Assembly: GCA_040385245.1 (NCBI GenBank)
Contig: JAZKHT010000003.1
Location: forward strand, 290,820-354,819
DNA length: 64,000 nt
From: JAZKHT01 sp040385245
Lineage (GTDB): Bacteria > Pseudomonadota > Alphaproteobacteria > Rhodobacterales > Rhodobacteraceae
Direction of reading: 5' to 3'
Within the stretch, counting starts at the first letter, position 1. The number at the start of each line of letters is the position of its first letter. Positions 25,608-35,111 of this stretch are shown here, in pieces. The position numbers and the translations under genes were made by a program. The notes beneath the pieces are model-generated. The model searched no databases. It saw only the letters and a program-made list of their open reading frames with translations, and had not been told where the DNA came from.

Positions 25608-26617
25608 GGCCCCTCCTCGACCACTTTGGTCGATTGCTTGATCTGGCTGTGCAGGGCGCGCAGAACGTCGGTCAACCCCTGCCCCGACACGCCGGAAATC
25701 ACAAAGACCGGCCCGCCGGATGCTTTTTCCAGCGCCTTGCGGCGAGTCGAGATGGTCTTGGCGTCCAGTGCATCGACCTTGTTCAGCGCGGTGATGCGCG
25801 GCTTGTTGCCAAGGGTTTCGGCGTAGTTTTCAAGCTCTGTCACGATGGTGCGGTAATCTTTGGTGATGGTGCTGGAGGTGCCATCCACCAGATGCAGCAA
25901 CACCTTGCAGCGTTCGACATGGGCCAGAAACTGCGTGCCAAGCCCGCGCCCTTCGGACGCGCCTTCGATCAGGCCGGGGATGTCGGCCATGACGAATTCG
26001 GTGCCGTCAACACCCACGACGCCCAGGTTCGGCACGAGCGTGGTAAAGGGGTAATCGGCGATCTTGGGGCGCGCGTTCGATGTGGCGGCCAGAAAGGTGG
26101 ATTTGCCCGCGTTGGGCAATCCGACCAGCCCCGCATCGGCGATCAGCTTCAGCCGCAGCCAGATGGTGCGTTCAACGCCCTCTTGCCCCGGATTGGCCCG
26201 GCCCGGCGCGCGGTTGGTCGAGGATTTGAAATACAGGTTGCCAAATCCGCCGTTGCCACCCTTGGCCAGCAGGATTCTTTGCCCCACGCTCGTCAGGTCG
26301 GCGATCACGGTTTCTTCGTCCTCGTCCAGCACCTCGGTGCCGACGGGAACGCGCAGGGTGATGTCGTCGCCCGTCTTGCCGGTGCGCTGGCTGCCCATGC
26401 CGGGCTGGCCGTTCTTGGCAAAGAAATGCTGCTGATACCGGAAATCGATCAGCGTGTTCAGACCGTCCACCGCCTCGACCCAGACGTTGCCGCCATTGCC
26501 GCCATCGCCGCCATCGGGGCCACCGAATTCGACGAATTTCTCACGGCGAAAGCTGACGCACCCGCCGCCGCCGCCGCCAGAGCGGATATAGACTTTGGCG
26601 AGGTCAAGGAACTTCAT
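25595..26617 (-). CDS. obgE: Obg family GTPase
   Basis: This essential GTPase acts in 50S ribosome assembly and growth control. The 340-residue protein has the glycine-rich Obg fold at the N-terminus (SGGGGGGCVSFRREK, GPDGGDGGNGG) and a G domain with GLPNAGKST (G1), FTTLVPNLGVV (G2), DIPGLIEGA (G3), NKVD (G4) and an SGV G5. Long frames to 26770 exist, but ATG 26617 (MKFLDLAKVYIRSG) is the family start, with AAGGA-like TCAAGGA upstream on the + complement. It continues into proB by overlap. Confidence 0.96.
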   Translation of the reverse strand: MKFLDLAKVYIRSGGGGGGCVSFRREKFVEFGGPDGGDGGNGGNVWVEAVDGLNTLIDFRYQQHFFAKNGQPGMGSQRTGKTGDDITLRVPVGTEVLDEDEETVIADLTSVGQRILLAKGGNGGFGNLYFKSSTNRAPGRANPGQEGVERTIWLRLKLIADAGLVGLPNAGKSTFLAATSNARPKIADYPFTTLVPNLGVVGVDGTEFVMADIPGLIEGASEGRGLGTQFLAHVERCKVLLHLVDGTSSTITKDYRTIVTELENYAETLGNKPRITALNKVDALDAKTISTRRKALEKASGGPVFVISGVSGQGLTDVLRALHSQIKQSTKVVEEGPWQP

Positions 26618-26675
26618 TCTGTGTCGCTTTCCGTATTGCTTGCCCGCATGGCGATACCGCCGAACGGGCCAAGGC

Positions 26676-27236
26676 TCAATCGAGTTTTCTGATATAGGTC
26701 CAGGTCGGCACCCGCGCACCGCGCGCAACCGAAAAGGTTTCGGCATCGCCAAGGTATTGGAAACCGGCATTGGTCAGCACCCGCGCCGAGCCTGGGTTGT
26801 CCTGAAACACCTCGGCAAAGATGGTGCGGTTCTTTTGCGGGTTTGCGCCCACCAGCGCCTTGACCGCCTCGGACGCGAAACCGGTGTTCCAGAAGGCGGG
26901 TGCCACCCAATAGCCGATCTCGGACTGACCGCGATCAAACTTGGTTTCGTCCATGCGCTTCAGGCTGATGACACCCAGCACCTCGGCCAGACCGGTGGCC
27001 GATCCGTCCAGCACCCAGACATCTTCATCCGCCTTGGCCGATGTGGCCCGGGCCACGAACGCCTCGGCCGCGCCGGGCGGCAGGGGATGGGGAATGGACC
27101 GCGTGCTGATCGCCACGCGCTTGTCACCGGCATACATCGCAAACAGCCCTGCGTCGGATTTGCGGACCGGGCGCAAGAGGAAACGGCCTGCAGCGATCTG
27201 GCCTTCGGTGGCAACGGCGGTCATGTCCAGCGTCAT
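26676..27236 (-). CDS. GNAT acetyltransferase, RimJ/RimL type
   Basis: The 186-residue protein has the acetyl-CoA motif IGYWVAPAFWNTGFASEAVKAL and the NPGSARVLTNAGFQYLG pattern of RimJ/RimL-type N-acetyltransferases. Position between rpmA and obgE is conserved in Rhodobacterales. ATG 27236 has a strong AGGAGG nine bases upstream. Substrate unknown; a protein N-terminus or ribosomal protein is possible. Confidence 0.85.
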   Translation of the reverse strand: MTLDMTAVATEGQIAAGRFLLRPVRKSDAGLFAMYAGDKRVAISTRSIPHPLPPGAAEAFVARATSAKADEDVWVLDGSATGLAEVLGVISLKRMDETKFDRGQSEIGYWVAPAFWNTGFASEAVKALVGANPQKNRTIFAEVFQDNPGSARVLTNAGFQYLGDAETFSVARGARVPTWTYIRKLD

Positions 27237-27395
27237 GGCTTCCCTCCTGTCGAAGCGCATGGGGGTGCCTGACTGACACCCGGCGTCACTTTGCCCGTCT
27301 GCCGCACGAAATGGGCGGATTTCCGGGCTTTTTGCGGCGGGCCACACGGCCCAGGCAACTGTTACCCCCTGCCCCGATCGGCACGGGCCGGAAAA

Positions 27396-27427
27396 GAGGA
27401 AGGGGACCGGCCTTTCGGCCGATCCCC
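27396..27427 (-). terminator. Rho-independent terminator of rpmA
   Basis: On the minus strand GGGGATCGGCC-gaaa-GGCCGGTCCCC forms an 11-bp stem with a GNRA tetraloop and one G-T pair, followed by TTCCTCTTTT. It lies 29 bases beyond the rpmA stop. Confidence 0.8.
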
Positions 27428-27456
27428 CATTTACAATCTGATTGTAAAGGTTCGGC

Positions 27457-27726
27457 TTATTCGGCGGCTTCCTGCACGGGAAGAACCGAAATGAAGGTGC
27501 GGCCTTTCAGGCCCTTCTTGAAGGTCACCTTGCCCTCGACCTTGGCAAAGATGGTGTGATCGACACCCATGCCAACGCCGTCGCCGGGGAACCATGTGGT
27601 TCCACGCTGGCGCACGATGATGTTGCCCGGAATGGCCGACTGGCCACCGAACAGTTTCACGCCCAAGCGACGCCCGGCGGAGTCGCGGCCGTTGCGGGAT
27701 GAGCCGCCTGCCTTTTTGTGTGCCAT
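27457..27726 (-). CDS. rpmA: 50S ribosomal protein L27
   Basis: The 89-residue protein MAHKKAGGSSRNGRDSAGRR... is a complete L27, with the conserved N-terminal tail that reaches the peptidyl-transferase centre and the GNIIVRQRGTTWFPGDGV core. It follows rplU by six bases. Confidence 0.97.
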   Translation of the reverse strand: MAHKKAGGSSRNGRDSAGRRLGVKLFGGQSAIPGNIIVRQRGTTWFPGDGVGMGVDHTIFAKVEGKVTFKKGLKGRTFISVLPVQEAAE

Positions 27727-27732
27727 GGGGGA

Positions 27733-28185
27733 TTACTCCTTAGCAGCGGCGGCCTTGGCGGCACGCTTCGGTTTCGCGGGAACCGCGGCTGCGGGCGCAG
27801 CTTCGGTGTTGTGGGCGGCGCGGCGCGCATCGGCGGTGCCGGTCGCGGCGGCAACGCCCGACTTTTCGGCACCAGCGGCCAGCACGTCGGTCACGCGCAG
27901 CAGCGTCAGGTGCTGGCGGTGGCCCTTGGTGCGCTGCGAGCTGTGCTTGCGGCGACGCTTGACGTAGTGGATGACCTTTTCACCCTTGATCTGTTCGATC
28001 ACTTCGGCCTGCACGGCGGCACCGGCCACAAAGGGCGCGCCGACCGTCAGCGTGTCGCCGCTGACCATCAGGATGTCGTTGAACTGGATCTTGTCGCCGG
28101 CTACAGCCGCAAGCTTTTCCACGCGCAGAACGTCACCCGCCTGCACCTTGTACTGCTTGCCACCGGTCTTGAGGACCGCAAACAT
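27733..28185 (-). CDS. rplU: 50S ribosomal protein L21 with alanine-rich tail
   Basis: Residues 1-103 are a standard L21 (MFAVLKTGGKQYKV, VEKLAAVAGDKIQF, YVKRRRKHSSQRTKGHRQHLTLLRV). The protein continues for about 47 residues of alanine/lysine-rich sequence, an extension common in alphaproteobacteria. ATG 28185 has AAGGA nine bases upstream; the longer open frame to 28281 is leader. The leader (28186-28292) carries short stems. Confidence 0.95.
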   Translation of the reverse strand: MFAVLKTGGKQYKVQAGDVLRVEKLAAVAGDKIQFNDILMVSGDTLTVGAPFVAGAAVQAEVIEQIKGEKVIHYVKRRRKHSSQRTKGHRQHLTLLRVTDVLAAGAEKSGVAAATGTADARRAAHNTEAAPAAAVPAKPKRAAKAAAAKE

Positions 28186-28292
28186 GGTCGTTTCCTTTTC
28201 TGTCATCCGCGTCCTGTGGCCCCCTTGCGGGTGTTGCCGGGTGTTACCCCGCCTCGGACAGCGCGCCCTTTCGGGCTGCATTGAAATATGAA

Positions 28293-28318
28293 CCCGGCAA
28301 GATTCGCACCTTGCCGGG
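28293..28318 (-). terminator. Terminator of the DUF2059 gene
   Basis: CCCGGCAAG and CTTGCCGGG make a perfect 9-bp stem with an eight-base loop, followed on the minus strand by TTCATATTT. It lies 79 bases after the DUF2059 gene and 108 bases before rplU. Confidence 0.7.
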
Positions 28319-28396
28319 ATGCGCGCTTATCAGGGAAGCATGGCGCGAAGTCAAGCAGCGCCGCACAGGGACAAAAGTCCCCTGCCCCGCGCTGCG

Positions 28397-29278
28397 TCAG
28401 ATATCCTCGCCCTGCATCTGCCGCGCGGCTGCGGCCCCAAGCGCGTGCGAAATGTCGCTGAACACCGTGTCAAACGCGGCAAACAGGGCCGTGTTCAGCC
28501 GCTTGCCCGCTGGCGTGGCCGAAAAATCGACGTAGGCCTGCAATTCATCATCGTCCAGCGGCTGATAGGCCAGAGTCAGATAGGGGAACAGCCAATCTTC
28601 GGTTTCGGTGCGGATGCTGTCTTCCTGCGTCCAGACGTCGGTCAGCATCTGTTCCTGCGTCATGGTATCGTCAAATGCCCCTGACGACGCCATGCCCTGA
28701 TAGAATGCAAGGTTGGCATTCAGCGCCCCCATCACGTTCGATTCCACCAGATCGTTCACTTCGGCAAAGCGGACCAGAAGATCATGGCGCGGCCCGCCGC
28801 TGTCACGCAGGTCTGACCAGGCGATGGCGGCGGCAGCCTCGGTCGTGTCGTCCAGCAGGGCGCGGCGCGCCTCGATCTCCAGCGTCAGCACCTTCTGGCC
28901 AAGGTCGGATGCAAAGAACGCCTGCATGTCGGGGATCAACGCGGGGTCAGAGGCCAACTCGTCCGCAAAAGCCGCCTCGAACGCTGCGCGCATTCGGGCC
29001 CCGTCATAGATCACCGCCACCGTGGCAGGCCAGCCAGTGCCGCCCGCGCCGGGAAACATCTGTTCCTCCAGCGTGGCGCCGTAGTCCAACCCCTCTTCGC
29101 GCATCACCGCGATGATGTCGGCCAGCCGCAGAGTTTCGGCCAGCGTGGCCACTTCGGCCCGCACCGCACCGGAAACGGTGCCGGGAACGGTCGTGTCAGA
29201 GGGCACGGCCTCTTGCCCCAGAACGGGCAGCGCCGCAAAGCCAAGGGTCAGGGCAACAAGCGCGGAACGGATCAGCAT
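28397..29278 (-). CDS. Exported DUF2059-type protein
   Basis: The 293-residue protein has a signal peptide (MLIRSALVALTLGFAALPVLG, cleavage near residue 21) and then a helical, acidic exported domain. The end region with DDELQAYVDFSATPAGKRLN matches the DUF2059 pattern (a short helical repeat ending in a TPAG..L motif), and a second related FFASDLGQKVL segment lies near residue 125. Function is unknown; periplasmic location is inferred. It stands alone upstream of rplU-rpmA. Confidence 0.7.
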   Translation of the reverse strand: MLIRSALVALTLGFAALPVLGQEAVPSDTTVPGTVSGAVRAEVATLAETLRLADIIAVMREEGLDYGATLEEQMFPGAGGTGWPATVAVIYDGARMRAAFEAAFADELASDPALIPDMQAFFASDLGQKVLTLEIEARRALLDDTTEAAAAIAWSDLRDSGGPRHDLLVRFAEVNDLVESNVMGALNANLAFYQGMASSGAFDDTMTQEQMLTDVWTQEDSIRTETEDWLFPYLTLAYQPLDDDELQAYVDFSATPAGKRLNTALFAAFDTVFSDISHALGAAAARQMQGEDI

Positions 29279-29471
29279 GTGAGCGGCCTTTGGACAAGGG
29301 TTTCCCCAGAGCTAATGGTTCAAGGCCCGCTTGCCAAGGCGGGCCTGTGTCCCCGCTTGCGCCAAGGCAAAACCCCGCCTTTCACAAATCCGTGGCACCG
29401 GGCGAAAAAAGGGTGTTGCAAGCCCCCACCGACCCCGCTAAACCCCGCCCCCAGACGACCCCCAAAAGCGC

Positions 29472-29561
<90 letters not shown>

Positions 29562-29754
29562 TTCCATATTGATTTTATTGGATAAATGTGCAAAATCAGC
29601 ACTTTGCCCCACAAAGAACCCCACAAAAGAAAAACTCTTGGGCGTAAGTGCATCGACGCACAGGGCCAGCGTGTATGAACCTTCGAGAAGGGTCACACGG
29701 CATCTTGCCAAGATCCCCGACGCGGCCACATCTTCCCGGGCGTGGTGTATCGAG

Positions 29755-32700
29755 TCATGTGGCAAGGTCCATTGTGATCGTCCGCATGATCCGGTCAGTC
29801 TCGGAAAGGATTTTCAGGATATTTCGGTAGTGCTTAACATCGTCGAGGTTAAGCGCCCTGCCCTTGCGGTCTTTCAGCCATTTCTGGGCGGGTTGGTAGC
29901 CGCCGATGTAGAAGGTCCAACTGACTTCGGGGGCATTATCGAAGTATTGGGTGGCATTGATCCAAACCTTGCCATCCTCAAAACGCGGCTTGTCCACCAC
30001 GGCGTTGCCTTCGCCCTTGAAGGGGTAAGGGGTGGGGCCGATGGTGGCGGCGTCCATCAAGTGCAGTTTGCGTAGCTGTGTGCCTTTGGCCGACACGTCC
30101 CAGAATTCTTCCGGGCTGGCGGGCCAGGGGATGCGGGGGAAGTCGATCTTGAGGAACTCGGCATAGGTGGCGCGGTAGGCCGGGCAGTGCAGGACGCCAT
30201 AGATGTAGTCGAAGACCGCCACCTCATTCGGGGTGCCGTGGGTGGAGTTCGTGGCCAGCTTTTGTAAGCGGGCGTAAAGCTTTGGGTCGAAGTTGATGCG
30301 GCGGGATTGGTCGAGGTCTTGTTGGGTGGGGTAAAGGTAAAGGGGGAAAACTTGGTTTGCTTCACGGCTCTTGTTTGAGACCGCGCAATCATTGGCTGGC
30401 GTCTCAGAAACGAATGCGTGCATGAACCCCGGCGTCCCCTGCTGGCGGGAAGCCAAGAGACAAAAATTCTCTTGGTGCAGGACGTGTTCCAATAGTTCAC
30501 GGCGTGGATAGTCCATCATGTAGTGGGAAAAGTGGCACCACCGTTGGTCAAACGGCCTGTAAAGACACTGGGTAAACCCTGCTTCTAGATTGCCATCATT
30601 TCGCGCCCGAGTTCTCTGTTCGGCCAGCTTCCAATCTCGATTGTCCCTTATTCCGTATTTGGCAGAAAATTGCTGATCCACCAATGCTGTTGCCACCATT
30701 TCGCTAATTCGGTTCCTGATTTCATCTTTAGACCAAGTTACCGCGAAATCATCGCGATGGGTCTGGAACCCTAAAACGTCTATGAGAAACAAGTCTTTTA
30801 GCGAAACGTGGGAGAAGTAAATCGACTGTAAGTTCTCGTCATTCATTGCAAATTCGAAACGCGGCTCTTGGGGGTTGATCGCTGTGAACTGGCCGTTTTC
30901 TAGTGAGGCCTCGGTTAGTAGATCATATTTTTTTTGACGTGATCCCCAGATATCCGCTCGAAGGATCACGCACTTTTCTGTAGGCGCTTTCTTCTTTACG
31001 CCAATAACTATCGAAACCCCCGGCATTATATCAAAAACATTCGCGTCCGGGCTGCCATCTGGTGAAGATTCCTTCTTCTTTGTAGATCCATGCAAATCCA
31101 GCACATATATCTTGTCGAACGTATCCAGCAAATGCCAGCGCATCCCCCGGAAGGTGGGGTTATCCAGATAGCCGTGGTTGGTGATGAAGCCCAGAACCCC
31201 CTCGCCCGTCTTTTCGATCAGGTGTTCGGCAAAGCGGATGAACTTGACGTAATCGTCATTGATCCATTTCGGGTTGCGCTCTTTCAGCTTTTCCTTGCCG
31301 CCCGGTTCCTTCTTGTAGGCCTCCATCAGCCCCATGATCCAGTCGCCCTTATTGGCGCTTTCGCCCGAATACGGCGGGTTGCCGATCACGCACATGATCG
31401 GCGTCTGGCGTTTGATCGTGTTGGCCTCGCGCGCCTCTCGCGTCAGCCATTGCGCCATAAATAGGTCGCGGACGTCGCGCTCACCTTCCTCAAGACTGTT
31501 GGTCAGGTAGACGCCCAGACGCGGCGCGGTGCCGGTAGGTTTGTAGCCAAGCTCGGTCAGAATCATGTCCAGCTTCATGTGGCACATGGCGTAGGAGGCC
31601 ATCAGAAGCTCAAACCCGTGCAGGCGGGGGATTAGGTCCTGTTCGATGTAGGGGGACCACATACCTTCGGCCACATCTTTCACCTTGGGGGCGATCTGCT
31701 TGATAACCTCGGCTAGGAATGTGCCGGTGCCGGTCGCGGGATCAAGTATCTGGACACGGTGGACGTCCTTGCGGATGGTGACGGCCTTGCCCTTGGCATC
31801 TGTCTGGCCGGTGTCCCAGTCGATGGTGACCTTGGATGTATCGGCGAGGCCATCGGGCAGGCCAAACTCGGTCTGCAGGACTTCATCCACCGCGCGGACG
31901 ATGAAGTTGACCACGGGTTCCGGCGTATACCAGACCCCCCGCGCCTTGCGTTTTGCGGGGTTATAGGCGGCAAGGAAGGTTTCATAGAAATGCAGGAAGG
32001 GGTCTTGCTGGCCGGTGAGCTTGCCAAACGCCTCCATCAGTTTCTTGACGTTGGCGGCCTGAAAGACGCGGGCAAGGTCGTCGATCACCCATGCAATGCG
32101 GTCGTCCAGCGTAGTGCCCGCTATGTAGCCGAACAATTCGCGCAAAAAGGGGTTGGACTTGGGCAGAAGCTCTAGCGCCTCAAACCGGCTGAATGTGTCA
32201 AGTGACGTGTCATGCAGGCGGGCGGCAAACATGCCGTAGGCAATGGTTTCGGCGTAGATATCGGCAAAGTCTTCGGGCGTGATATCGTGGATCAGATGCT
32301 CCTTGAACGCCTTGAACTGGCCAGCAAGATCGCTGCGCAGGTCCGTGTCCAGTCGTAGGGTCTGAAAGAGGACATCCTTGATCAGGACCGCCTTGCCTGC
32401 CATCCGCTCAGCCAGGTCGCGGGGGGTCGTGATTGATTGTGGGCGCTGGGCTACGAAATCGCGCAGGAGGTTTTCGAGGGCATCATAATCGGCTGTGCGG
32501 GGCTGAATACCCATCAGGAAATCGCCGATTGTGACAGAGGCGAAAAGCTGGCCGTTGCGGTAGAAATCCCAGTCGAGGCAGTTGGTATAGATCAAGTTGG
32601 CAAGGCCCGCCCGGTAGCGATCCTGTTGGTTCTTGTTCGCGTCCTTGAGCTTGCGAATGTCCAGGTTGATATCCTTGGCCTCAAGGTGTCCGATGGGGAT

Positions 32701-32886
32701 TTGGCCCTTCAGGACGATGAAATCGGGCGCGCCAACTTCGGATTTTGCAGGGTCATTAACTGGGGTCAGGTCATCGCCCAGCGCCTTGAGAAGATCATGG
32801 AGGGCGGGGCGATAGGCATGTTCGCGGGCGATGCCGGTCTTGTAAGCGTCCTGAACTCTGGAAACGAAATCGGCAATAATTGACAT
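29755..32886 (-). CDS. Single-chain restriction-modification enzyme (type IIG/ISP-like, no helicase)
   Basis: The 1043-residue protein combines a nuclease and an adenine methyltransferase. The N-terminus has a PD-(D/E)xK nuclease site, Pro54-Asp55 followed by Glu69-Ala70-Lys71. The middle carries the N6-adenine methylase motifs DPATGTGTF (motif I, about residue 380) and IGNPPY (motif IV, about 515). The last third resembles the target-recognition C-terminus of type ISP enzymes such as LlaBIII. No SF2 helicase motifs lie between nuclease and methylase, so it should cut like a type IIG enzyme rather than by translocation. ATG 32886 has AAGGGG upstream. It is the cargo of the tRNA-Ser island. 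Confidence 0.85.
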   Translation of the reverse strand: MSIIADFVSRVQDAYKTGIAREHAYRPALHDLLKALGDDLTPVNDPAKSEVGAPDFIVLKGQIPIGHLEAKDINLDIRKLKDANKNQQDRYRAGLANLIYTNCLDWDFYRNGQLFASVTIGDFLMGIQPRTADYDALENLLRDFVAQRPQSITTPRDLAERMAGKAVLIKDVLFQTLRLDTDLRSDLAGQFKAFKEHLIHDITPEDFADIYAETIAYGMFAARLHDTSLDTFSRFEALELLPKSNPFLRELFGYIAGTTLDDRIAWVIDDLARVFQAANVKKLMEAFGKLTGQQDPFLHFYETFLAAYNPAKRKARGVWYTPEPVVNFIVRAVDEVLQTEFGLPDGLADTSKVTIDWDTGQTDAKGKAVTIRKDVHRVQILDPATGTGTFLAEVIKQIAPKVKDVAEGMWSPYIEQDLIPRLHGFELLMASYAMCHMKLDMILTELGYKPTGTAPRLGVYLTNSLEEGERDVRDLFMAQWLTREAREANTIKRQTPIMCVIGNPPYSGESANKGDWIMGLMEAYKKEPGGKEKLKERNPKWINDDYVKFIRFAEHLIEKTGEGVLGFITNHGYLDNPTFRGMRWHLLDTFDKIYVLDLHGSTKKKESSPDGSPDANVFDIMPGVSIVIGVKKKAPTEKCVILRADIWGSRQKKYDLLTEASLENGQFTAINPQEPRFEFAMNDENLQSIYFSHVSLKDLFLIDVLGFQTHRDDFAVTWSKDEIRNRISEMVATALVDQQFSAKYGIRDNRDWKLAEQRTRARNDGNLEAGFTQCLYRPFDQRWCHFSHYMMDYPRRELLEHVLHQENFCLLASRQQGTPGFMHAFVSETPANDCAVSNKSREANQVFPLYLYPTQQDLDQSRRINFDPKLYARLQKLATNSTHGTPNEVAVFDYIYGVLHCPAYRATYAEFLKIDFPRIPWPASPEEFWDVSAKGTQLRKLHLMDAATIGPTPYPFKGEGNAVVDKPRFEDGKVWINATQYFDNAPEVSWTFYIGGYQPAQKWLKDRKGRALNLDDVKHYRNILKILSETDRIMRTITMDLAT

Positions 32887-32958
32887 GCGGTGCCCCTTGT
32901 TATGAGGCGACCTTAGGCAACTGTGCGTTGCGAAGGAAGGGCCTTGGCCCTGACGGGT

Positions 32959-33276
32959 CTAGGTTTCCGACTTGCGCCTTGCTGCGCTTATCTCGCACAA
33001 AACGCCAAGGACCAAGCCCATGAAGGCAAGGGTCAATGCCTCGCCCACCTCTCGGGAGACCCACTTGGACTGGGCCATCATTTCTTCTGGATAATTAAAG
33101 GCGGTGAAGCCTTGGTACAGGGAAAACGCGACCCCAAACATGCCCCACCAAAAAATGATGTGCGCGAAGTTGCGCCCTACGCGAGTGAAATCCATAGCCG
33201 CCGAACTCTCCAAGGTGTTGAAGTCTGCCGCCACCTTGGCGTGTGTGGGAGGGATGATCAAGTTACCCCGCGCCAC
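32959..33276 (-). CDS. Small membrane protein of unknown function
   Basis: The frame encodes up to 105 residues with two membrane helices (about 38-55 and 78-95). GTG 33276 gives the longest form; an ATG at 33195 (MDFTRVGRNFAHIIF) is an alternative. I do not recognise the family. It lies between the second recombinase, 18 bases before it, and the restriction-modification gene, so it is part of the island unit. Confidence 0.5.
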   Translation of the reverse strand: MARGNLIIPPTHAKVAADFNTLESSAAMDFTRVGRNFAHIIFWWGMFGVAFSLYQGFTAFNYPEEMMAQSKWVSREVGEALTLAFMGLVLGVLCEISAARRKSET

Positions 33277-33294
33277 GGCCAGACCTTGGTGCAG

Positions 33295-34317
33295 TTAAGC
33301 GGCCATCCCCCGGATCAATTCGGCTTGCCGGGTCGGGGAAACCGGGCAATAGGCGCTAAGGGTAGCGGCAATGCTTTCGTGCCCAAGGTTCAGCGACCAA
33401 GCCTTGAACTGTTCCGGGGTCTTACAGCATTCGTTCGCCATGATGCCCAAGGTCTTGCGAAAGCTGTGCGGGCCGAAGGGTGGCAGGCCAGCGTCGGTGA
33501 AAGCGGTCTTGATCACGTCGCGGATTTTTCCCGCGTTGCCATAGTTTGCACGGGACAGGCCAAGGCTGGCGAACTCGCCGTCCTTCAATCCCATCAGGGG
33601 TTTGGGGAACAGCGCGTCACTGGGGCCGAAAAGTTGATCCTTGCGCAGGAAGGCCACCCAATCGCGGAAGGACTGCAAGTAGTCTTCATCGACCGGGAAG
33701 AAGGTGGTTGTGAAGGTCTTGGCGAACTTGGTCTTCACGTCGCGGGCGTCCTGATAGACGCAGCCCTGCACAAGGTCGATGTGCTTAAGGCGCATTGACG
33801 CAATCGCCCCGTCTCGCGCCCCGGTCAGCATCAAGAAGGCAAACAGGGCCTTATCACGGCGCTGCAGGGGCGTGGCGCTGGGCATCTGTGCGAAGGCGTG
33901 GCGGCACTGTTCCATTGTGGGGAAAGGCGTGTCCCGCTCGGCATGGGCAATGCGCGCGTCCTTTGCGTTCAGATTGAAATATTCTGCATCGGCATAACTG
34001 ATCCGCGACCGATATCCCGGCTGCCCAGCAAGCCAAAGGACAAAAGCCTTCACCGCGCGCAAGGTGCCGTCGATGGTCGCCTTGGACAATGGCTTGCCGG
34101 TCTTTTCGCTTTTGGACTCAGAAAGCTGGGCCTTGAACTTCACCGGGTGGTCAATGTGGAAACGTTTGAATGGCTTGAAGCCGGTGCTGCGTTCGAAGCG
34201 CAGAATGGCATCGGCAGCCTTGTCCACCGTTGCCGTATCGCTGCGCTTGGCTTCGCGAAGATATTGCAGATAGCGCCGCTTGATCCGCTCGTTTTCTTCG
34301 ACGCATTTCCTTGCCAT
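33295..34317 (-). CDS. Tyrosine site-specific recombinase
   Basis: The 340-residue protein has the catalytic set of phage-type integrases: Arg in LTGARDGAIASMRLKHID, a lysine in DVKTKFAKT, HSFRKT with His and Arg, LGHESIAAT with His, and the nucleophile in SAYCPV. An N-terminal SAM-like core-binding domain (about 15-120) precedes it. ATG 34317 has AAGGGT nine bases upstream. It differs clearly from the P4-type integrase at the island end, so the island carries two recombinases. Confidence 0.88.
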   Translation of the reverse strand: MARKCVEENERIKRRYLQYLREAKRSDTATVDKAADAILRFERSTGFKPFKRFHIDHPVKFKAQLSESKSEKTGKPLSKATIDGTLRAVKAFVLWLAGQPGYRSRISYADAEYFNLNAKDARIAHAERDTPFPTMEQCRHAFAQMPSATPLQRRDKALFAFLMLTGARDGAIASMRLKHIDLVQGCVYQDARDVKTKFAKTFTTTFFPVDEDYLQSFRDWVAFLRKDQLFGPSDALFPKPLMGLKDGEFASLGLSRANYGNAGKIRDVIKTAFTDAGLPPFGPHSFRKTLGIMANECCKTPEQFKAWSLNLGHESIAATLSAYCPVSPTRQAELIRGMAA

Positions 34318-34366
34318 CTTGTTACCCTTTCGAAGTGACAATTTCAGAGGGACCTGGACGTATCCC

Positions 34367-34792
34367 TTAGGCTGTCTGCCTATCCTTCAAGACCAACTCG
34401 AAGATTTGGCCGAACTCGCCGATCTTCGACCGGCTGACCATCCTATTGCAGGTGCCGCTGCAGACCTCGCACAGACCGATCAAGCGGGCTGTGGTGGCCG
34501 TTTGGGGGAGACAATCCACCAACATGCCCATCGGTGTTCGTGAGGCTTTGCAGCTAAGGCAGTAGAGTTGGGTTGGTCCAAGCGTCACCTTCCGGCCTTT
34601 CGTCCGGTCCTGCAGGAAGTCCTTCAGGGCTTCGCCAAGGATAAGGTAGGGGCGCTGGGCCTTCATGATCGGGAGACCTGCCTTGACCCAGTTGCGGACT
34701 GTCCCGGTGGAAACGCCCAGCGCCTTTGCAGCTTCGTCGATCTCGTAGGTGCGCGCGGTGCGTATGGCCCTATGGTTGGGACGCCTAGCCAA
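34367..34792 (-). CDS. HTH and zinc-ribbon protein
   Basis: The 141-residue protein has a MerR/excisionase-like helix-turn-helix at residues 16-41 (EIDEAAKALGVSTGTVRNWV) and a cysteine cluster, Cys78/Cys81 and Cys108/Cys111/Cys115, that looks like a zinc ribbon. It starts with TTG at 34792, supported by GGGGAGG eight bases upstream. It sits directly before the second recombinase gene and may control or direct excision. No family name is assigned. Confidence 0.65.
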   Translation of the reverse strand: MARRPNHRAIRTARTYEIDEAAKALGVSTGTVRNWVKAGLPIMKAQRPYLILGEALKDFLQDRTKGRKVTLGPTQLYCLSCKASRTPMGMLVDCLPQTATTARLIGLCEVCSGTCNRMVSRSKIGEFGQIFELVLKDRQTA

Positions 34793-34825
34793 CTTTGCAC
34801 CTCCCCAGACGTGGTGGGTATGCGA

Positions 34826-35023
34826 TCAGCGGCACTTTGCGCTGTCCTGCGCCTTGCGGGTTTCCCAGGTTTCGATCTCGGACAACTTCCACCGGGTGCA
34901 GCCGGGCGAAAGTTTCACCGGGCGCGGAAAGGTCGGGTCCTCGCGCACCCAACGGCGCGGGGTCAGATGATGGACGCCAAAGCGTTCACCGATCTGGCGG
35001 TCGGACAGATAGGTTTCGGGCAT
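34826..35023 (-). CDS. AlpA/excisionase-like small regulator
   Basis: The 65-residue protein MPETYLSDRQIGERFGV... carries the AlpA-type winged helix (LSDRQIGERFGVHHLTPRRWV, then FPRPVKLSPGCTRWKLSEIETWE), as in regulators that activate prophage or island integrases and excision. ATG 35023 has AAGGAG seven bases upstream; the frame before it is not needed. Confidence 0.8.
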   Translation of the reverse strand: MPETYLSDRQIGERFGVHHLTPRRWVREDPTFPRPVKLSPGCTRWKLSEIETWETRKAQDSAKCR

Positions 35024-35111
35024 ACGAATCTCCTTGCGTTGCCATGCAGGGAGATTGGGGGCTTTGCAGTTGTGCTGAAATCTGGGGACGGAGAACTTAC
35101 CCTGGGGTACT

